From Acidimicrobiia bacterium (GTDB lineage: Bacteria; Actinomycetota; Acidimicrobiia; Acidimicrobiales; AC-14): a stretch of 6,548 nt of DNA. How positions within the stretch are numbered: position 1 is the first letter of the stretch; each line of letters begins with the position of its first letter. The stretch lies in NCBI GenBank assembly GCA_019243595.1, contig JAFAUA010000247.1, positions 1-6,548 of the forward strand. Reading direction: 5' to 3'. The position numbers and the translations under genes were made by a program. Shown piece by piece: positions 5,330 to 6,548 of this stretch. Below the pieces are notes generated by a model that worked only from the letters and a program-made list of their open reading frames with translations, was not told the origin of the DNA and searched no databases.

Positions 5330-5935
5330 ATGAACAAGGTGCGGGTCGAGGCGTTCAGCGACGGGGTGTTCGCCATCGCCATCACCCTGCTCGTGCTCAC
5401 GATCGCCGAGCCGACCAACTACCGGCAGCTCTCCCACCAGATCTGGGATCGGTGGCCTTCGCTGGCTGCCTACATCGTCAGCTTCATCGTCATCGGCATC
5501 ATGTGGCTCAACCACCACTCGATCTTCGGCTACCTCGACCATATCGACCGGCCGCTCGTGTATCTCAACCAGCTGCTCCTGCTGACGGTGGTGTTCCTGC
5601 CGTATCCGACGGGCGTGCTCGGCGAGGCCCTGCGTCGCGGCGAAGGCACACGCGCCGCCGCCGTGTTCTATTCGGTCGCCATGGCGATCAACGCCGTCTG
5701 CTGGGCGGCGCTCTGGTTGTACGCGTCGGCGGGGAGACGCCTGCTCGACGACGGCTTCCCCGAGGACCAGCGCCGGAGCGCGACGCTCGGGTTCGCCAGC
5801 GGTCCGGTCCTCTACACGTTGACCATCGGCCTGGCGTTCGTGAACGCCTACGCGCTGCTCGCCCTCCACGCCGCCCTCGCCGTGTACTACGCGGTCGACC
5901 CCATCTCTCGGCGGGCAGCAAGGGGTGCTGGATAG
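5330..5935 (+). CDS. TMEM175-family (DUF1211) potassium channel-like membrane protein
   Basis: A 201-aa integral membrane protein. The N-terminus has the family signature R5xxxF9S10D11G12VFAIAITLLVL, which in characterised TMEM175 channels marks the pore-lining first helix. Six helices are apparent, at about 11-27, 45-62, 76-97, 108-132, 151-169 and 170-188, the number found per subunit in prokaryotic members, which assemble as tetramers. WLNHHSIF at the end of helix 2 is also typical. Known bacterial TMEM175 proteins conduct K+ with modest selectivity; whether this one does is inferred. ATG at 5330 is used because the signature begins four residues later and GAGG (5317-5320) lies 9 bases upstream. 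The gene is divergent from the MMPL operon and ends 6 bases before a convergent small frame. Confidence 0.9.
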   Translation: MNKVRVEAFSDGVFAIAITLLVLTIAEPTNYRQLSHQIWDRWPSLAAYIVSFIVIGIMWLNHHSIFGYLDHIDRPLVYLNQLLLLTVVFLPYPTGVLGEALRRGEGTRAAAVFYSVAMAINAVCWAALWLYASAGRRLLDDGFPEDQRRSATLGFASGPVLYTLTIGLAFVNAYALLALHAALAVYYAVDPISRRAARGAG

Positions 5936-5941
5936 AAGGAA

Positions 5942-6064
5942 TCAAGCTCGCCGGCGGGCGGCCAGGCGCATGACGGCCTGGACGATCACGACGAGCGTGC
6001 CGATTCCCGCCGCCAAGATCACGGCGATCATGGAGCCCCCGAGGGTGACAGGCTTGCGGATCAC
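5942..6064 (-). CDS. Possible small single-helix membrane protein (40 aa)
   Basis: I do not recognise this gene. The frame from GTG at 6064 encodes 40 residues: a short basic start (VIRKPVTLGGS), one hydrophobic helix (about MIAVILAAGIGTLVVIVQAV, residues 12-31) and a strongly basic tail RLAARRRA. That suits a small membrane protein with its C-terminus in the cytoplasm. Third codon positions are nearly all G or C, as in the neighbouring genes. ATG at 6031 would give a 29-aa version. GGGCGG directly before the GTG is too close for an ideal ribosome-binding site. It fills the gap between the TMEM175-like gene (convergent) and the receiver gene (divergent). It could be chance, but a helix with this charge distribution is suggestive. 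Confidence 0.45.
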   Translation of the reverse strand: MIRKPVTLGGSMIAVILAAGIGTLVVIVQAVMRLAARRRA

Positions 6065-6110
6065 CCGCCCATCGTGACACCGGAGCCCCCAAACCGGACA
6101 AACTGGCGGC

Positions 6111-6491
6111 GTGCCTGACGGCGACGGACGACCCAGCCTGTTGATCATCGACGACGGACCGGACATGGTCCGCCTCCTCGAGACCGTCGCCGCCGCCAGC
6201 TGGCAGGTGCAGTCGGCCGGCAATCTGGGCGACGCGGTTACGGCGGCCACCGCCCACCCGCCCCACGTCGCCGTCGTCGACTTCATGCTTCCGGGTGGGG
6301 GCGGCTTCTCGGTCGCCCGCCACCTCAAGGAGCTCGACCCCAACGTGGTGGTCGTCATGTTCTCGGCGGCGCCCGTCGGCCATCAGGCGGAGGACAGTCC
6401 TGACGTCGACGAGTTCGTCATGAAGGGCGACATCCGCGTGATCCGGCGGGTGCTGGACGACCTCGCAGGTCGCTTCCGAACCGAGGGCTGA
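6111..6491 (+). CDS. Stand-alone response regulator receiver domain protein
   Basis: A 126-aa protein consisting of a single CheY-like receiver domain with no output domain. All phosphorylation-site residues are present: the acidic pair Asp14-Asp15 in LLIIDDGPDM, the phosphoacceptor Asp57 in VAVVDFMLPGGGGF, Ser85 in VVMFSAAP at the Ser/Thr position, and Lys105 in EFVMKGD. It should be phosphorylated by a histidine kinase and signal through protein contacts. The start is GTG at 6111, just before the first strand; the region upstream has only a weak GGCGG. Four bases separate its stop from the next ATG, so it is co-transcribed with the cyclase-like gene and may modulate that protein. No kinase gene is visible in the window. 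Confidence 0.9.
   Translation: MPDGDGRPSLLIIDDGPDMVRLLETVAAASWQVQSAGNLGDAVTAATAHPPHVAVVDFMLPGGGGFSVARHLKELDPNVVVVMFSAAPVGHQAEDSPDVDEFVMKGDIRVIRRVLDDLAGRFRTEG
6483..6487 (+). promoter_or_regulatory. Ribosome-binding site of the cyclase-like gene
   Basis: GAGGG lies 8 bases before the ATG at 6496, inside the last codons of the receiver gene. It supports this ATG as the start of the truncated downstream gene. Confidence 0.6.
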
Positions 6492-6495
6492 AATC

Positions 6496-6548
6496 ATGAC
6501 CGCGACGCCGGCTCCAGTCGCGGGCACGGTGACGTACCTCTTCAGCCA
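6496..6548 (+). CDS. Class III adenylate/guanylate cyclase-like protein, N-terminal fragment
   Basis: Seventeen complete codons, MTATPAPVAGTVTYLFS, are present before the window ends. GTVTYLFS closely resembles the first strand of class III nucleotide cyclase catalytic domains (consensus VTFLFTDIEGST). In actinobacteria such a domain often precedes a large ATPase/TPR regulatory region. The next codon starts CA, so it encodes His or Gln rather than the Asp that normally binds the catalytic metal at this place. The protein may therefore be a degenerate or non-catalytic cyclase. It is the second gene of an operon with the receiver protein. With so little sequence the family call rests on one motif. 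Confidence 0.6.
   Translation, partial: MTATPAPVAGTVTYLFS

Noticed and set aside
5279..5869. Minus-strand open frame opposite the TMEM175-like gene
   Set aside because: Its composition is low-complexity (Glu/Arg/Val/His) with no recognisable domain, while the + strand carries the TMEM175 signature and six helices.
5949..5956. CGCCGGCG palindrome after the TMEM175-like gene as a terminator
   Set aside because: It is a short GC palindrome without loop or T-run, expected by chance at this base composition.
6065..6110. A divergent promoter between the small membrane frame and the receiver gene
   Set aside because: No TANNNT and TTG-like pair with sensible spacing was found in either direction, so no promoter is called although one may exist.

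Overview
The window is GC-rich, densely coded and strongly biased to G/C at third codon positions. It uses GTG as well as ATG starts and shows several apparently leaderless promoters. Together with HxlR and TetR regulators, an MmpL-type transporter, a DUF3052-like domain and a cyclase opening with GTVTYLFS, this points to an actinobacterium (Actinomycetota). The lineage cannot be fixed from sequence alone. No RNA gene, CRISPR array, insertion sequence or prophage is visible, and no gene-free stretch exceeds about 125 bases.

Left part (1-875): the 5' end of a DHA2-type drug-efflux MFS gene runs leftward, divergent from an HxlR-family regulator with a C-terminal SCP2-like domain. The 79-bp gap holds two convincing back-to-back promoters. 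Each has its -10 box six bases before the start codon, so both mRNAs look leaderless. Two pseudo-palindromes centred 21 bp apart each cover one -35 box, a simple layout for an HxlR switch controlling both genes.

Centre-left (879-1988): an SRPBCC/polyketide-cyclase-like gene (leftward) is divergent from a TetR regulator (rightward). Between them are two near-identical copies of TTGTACCnnnTGGTACGT, again offset by 21 bp, overlapping the regulator's promoter and start. A GC-rich hairpin lies just after the TetR stop.

Centre (1951-5207, leftward): an 859-aa MMPL-family RND transporter is followed by a second TetR regulator whose GTG start overlaps the transporter stop (GTGA). The transporter carries an extra C-terminal, probably cytoplasmic, domain resembling DUF3052, which is the most unusual item in the window. 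A palindrome around TAACGGCGTTA upstream is the likely operator of this operon.

Right part (5330-6548): a TMEM175-family (DUF1211) six-helix K+ channel-like protein is divergent from the MMPL operon. It is followed, convergently, by a possible 40-aa single-helix membrane protein. Next come a stand-alone response-regulator receiver domain and, 4 bp later, the first 17 codons of a class III nucleotide cyclase-like gene cut by the window end.

Overall the window reads as three self-contained 'regulator plus target' modules (HxlR/MFS, TetR/SRPBCC, MMPL-TetR), which suggest responses to small hydrophobic compounds or drugs, followed by a membrane channel and the start of a signalling operon.
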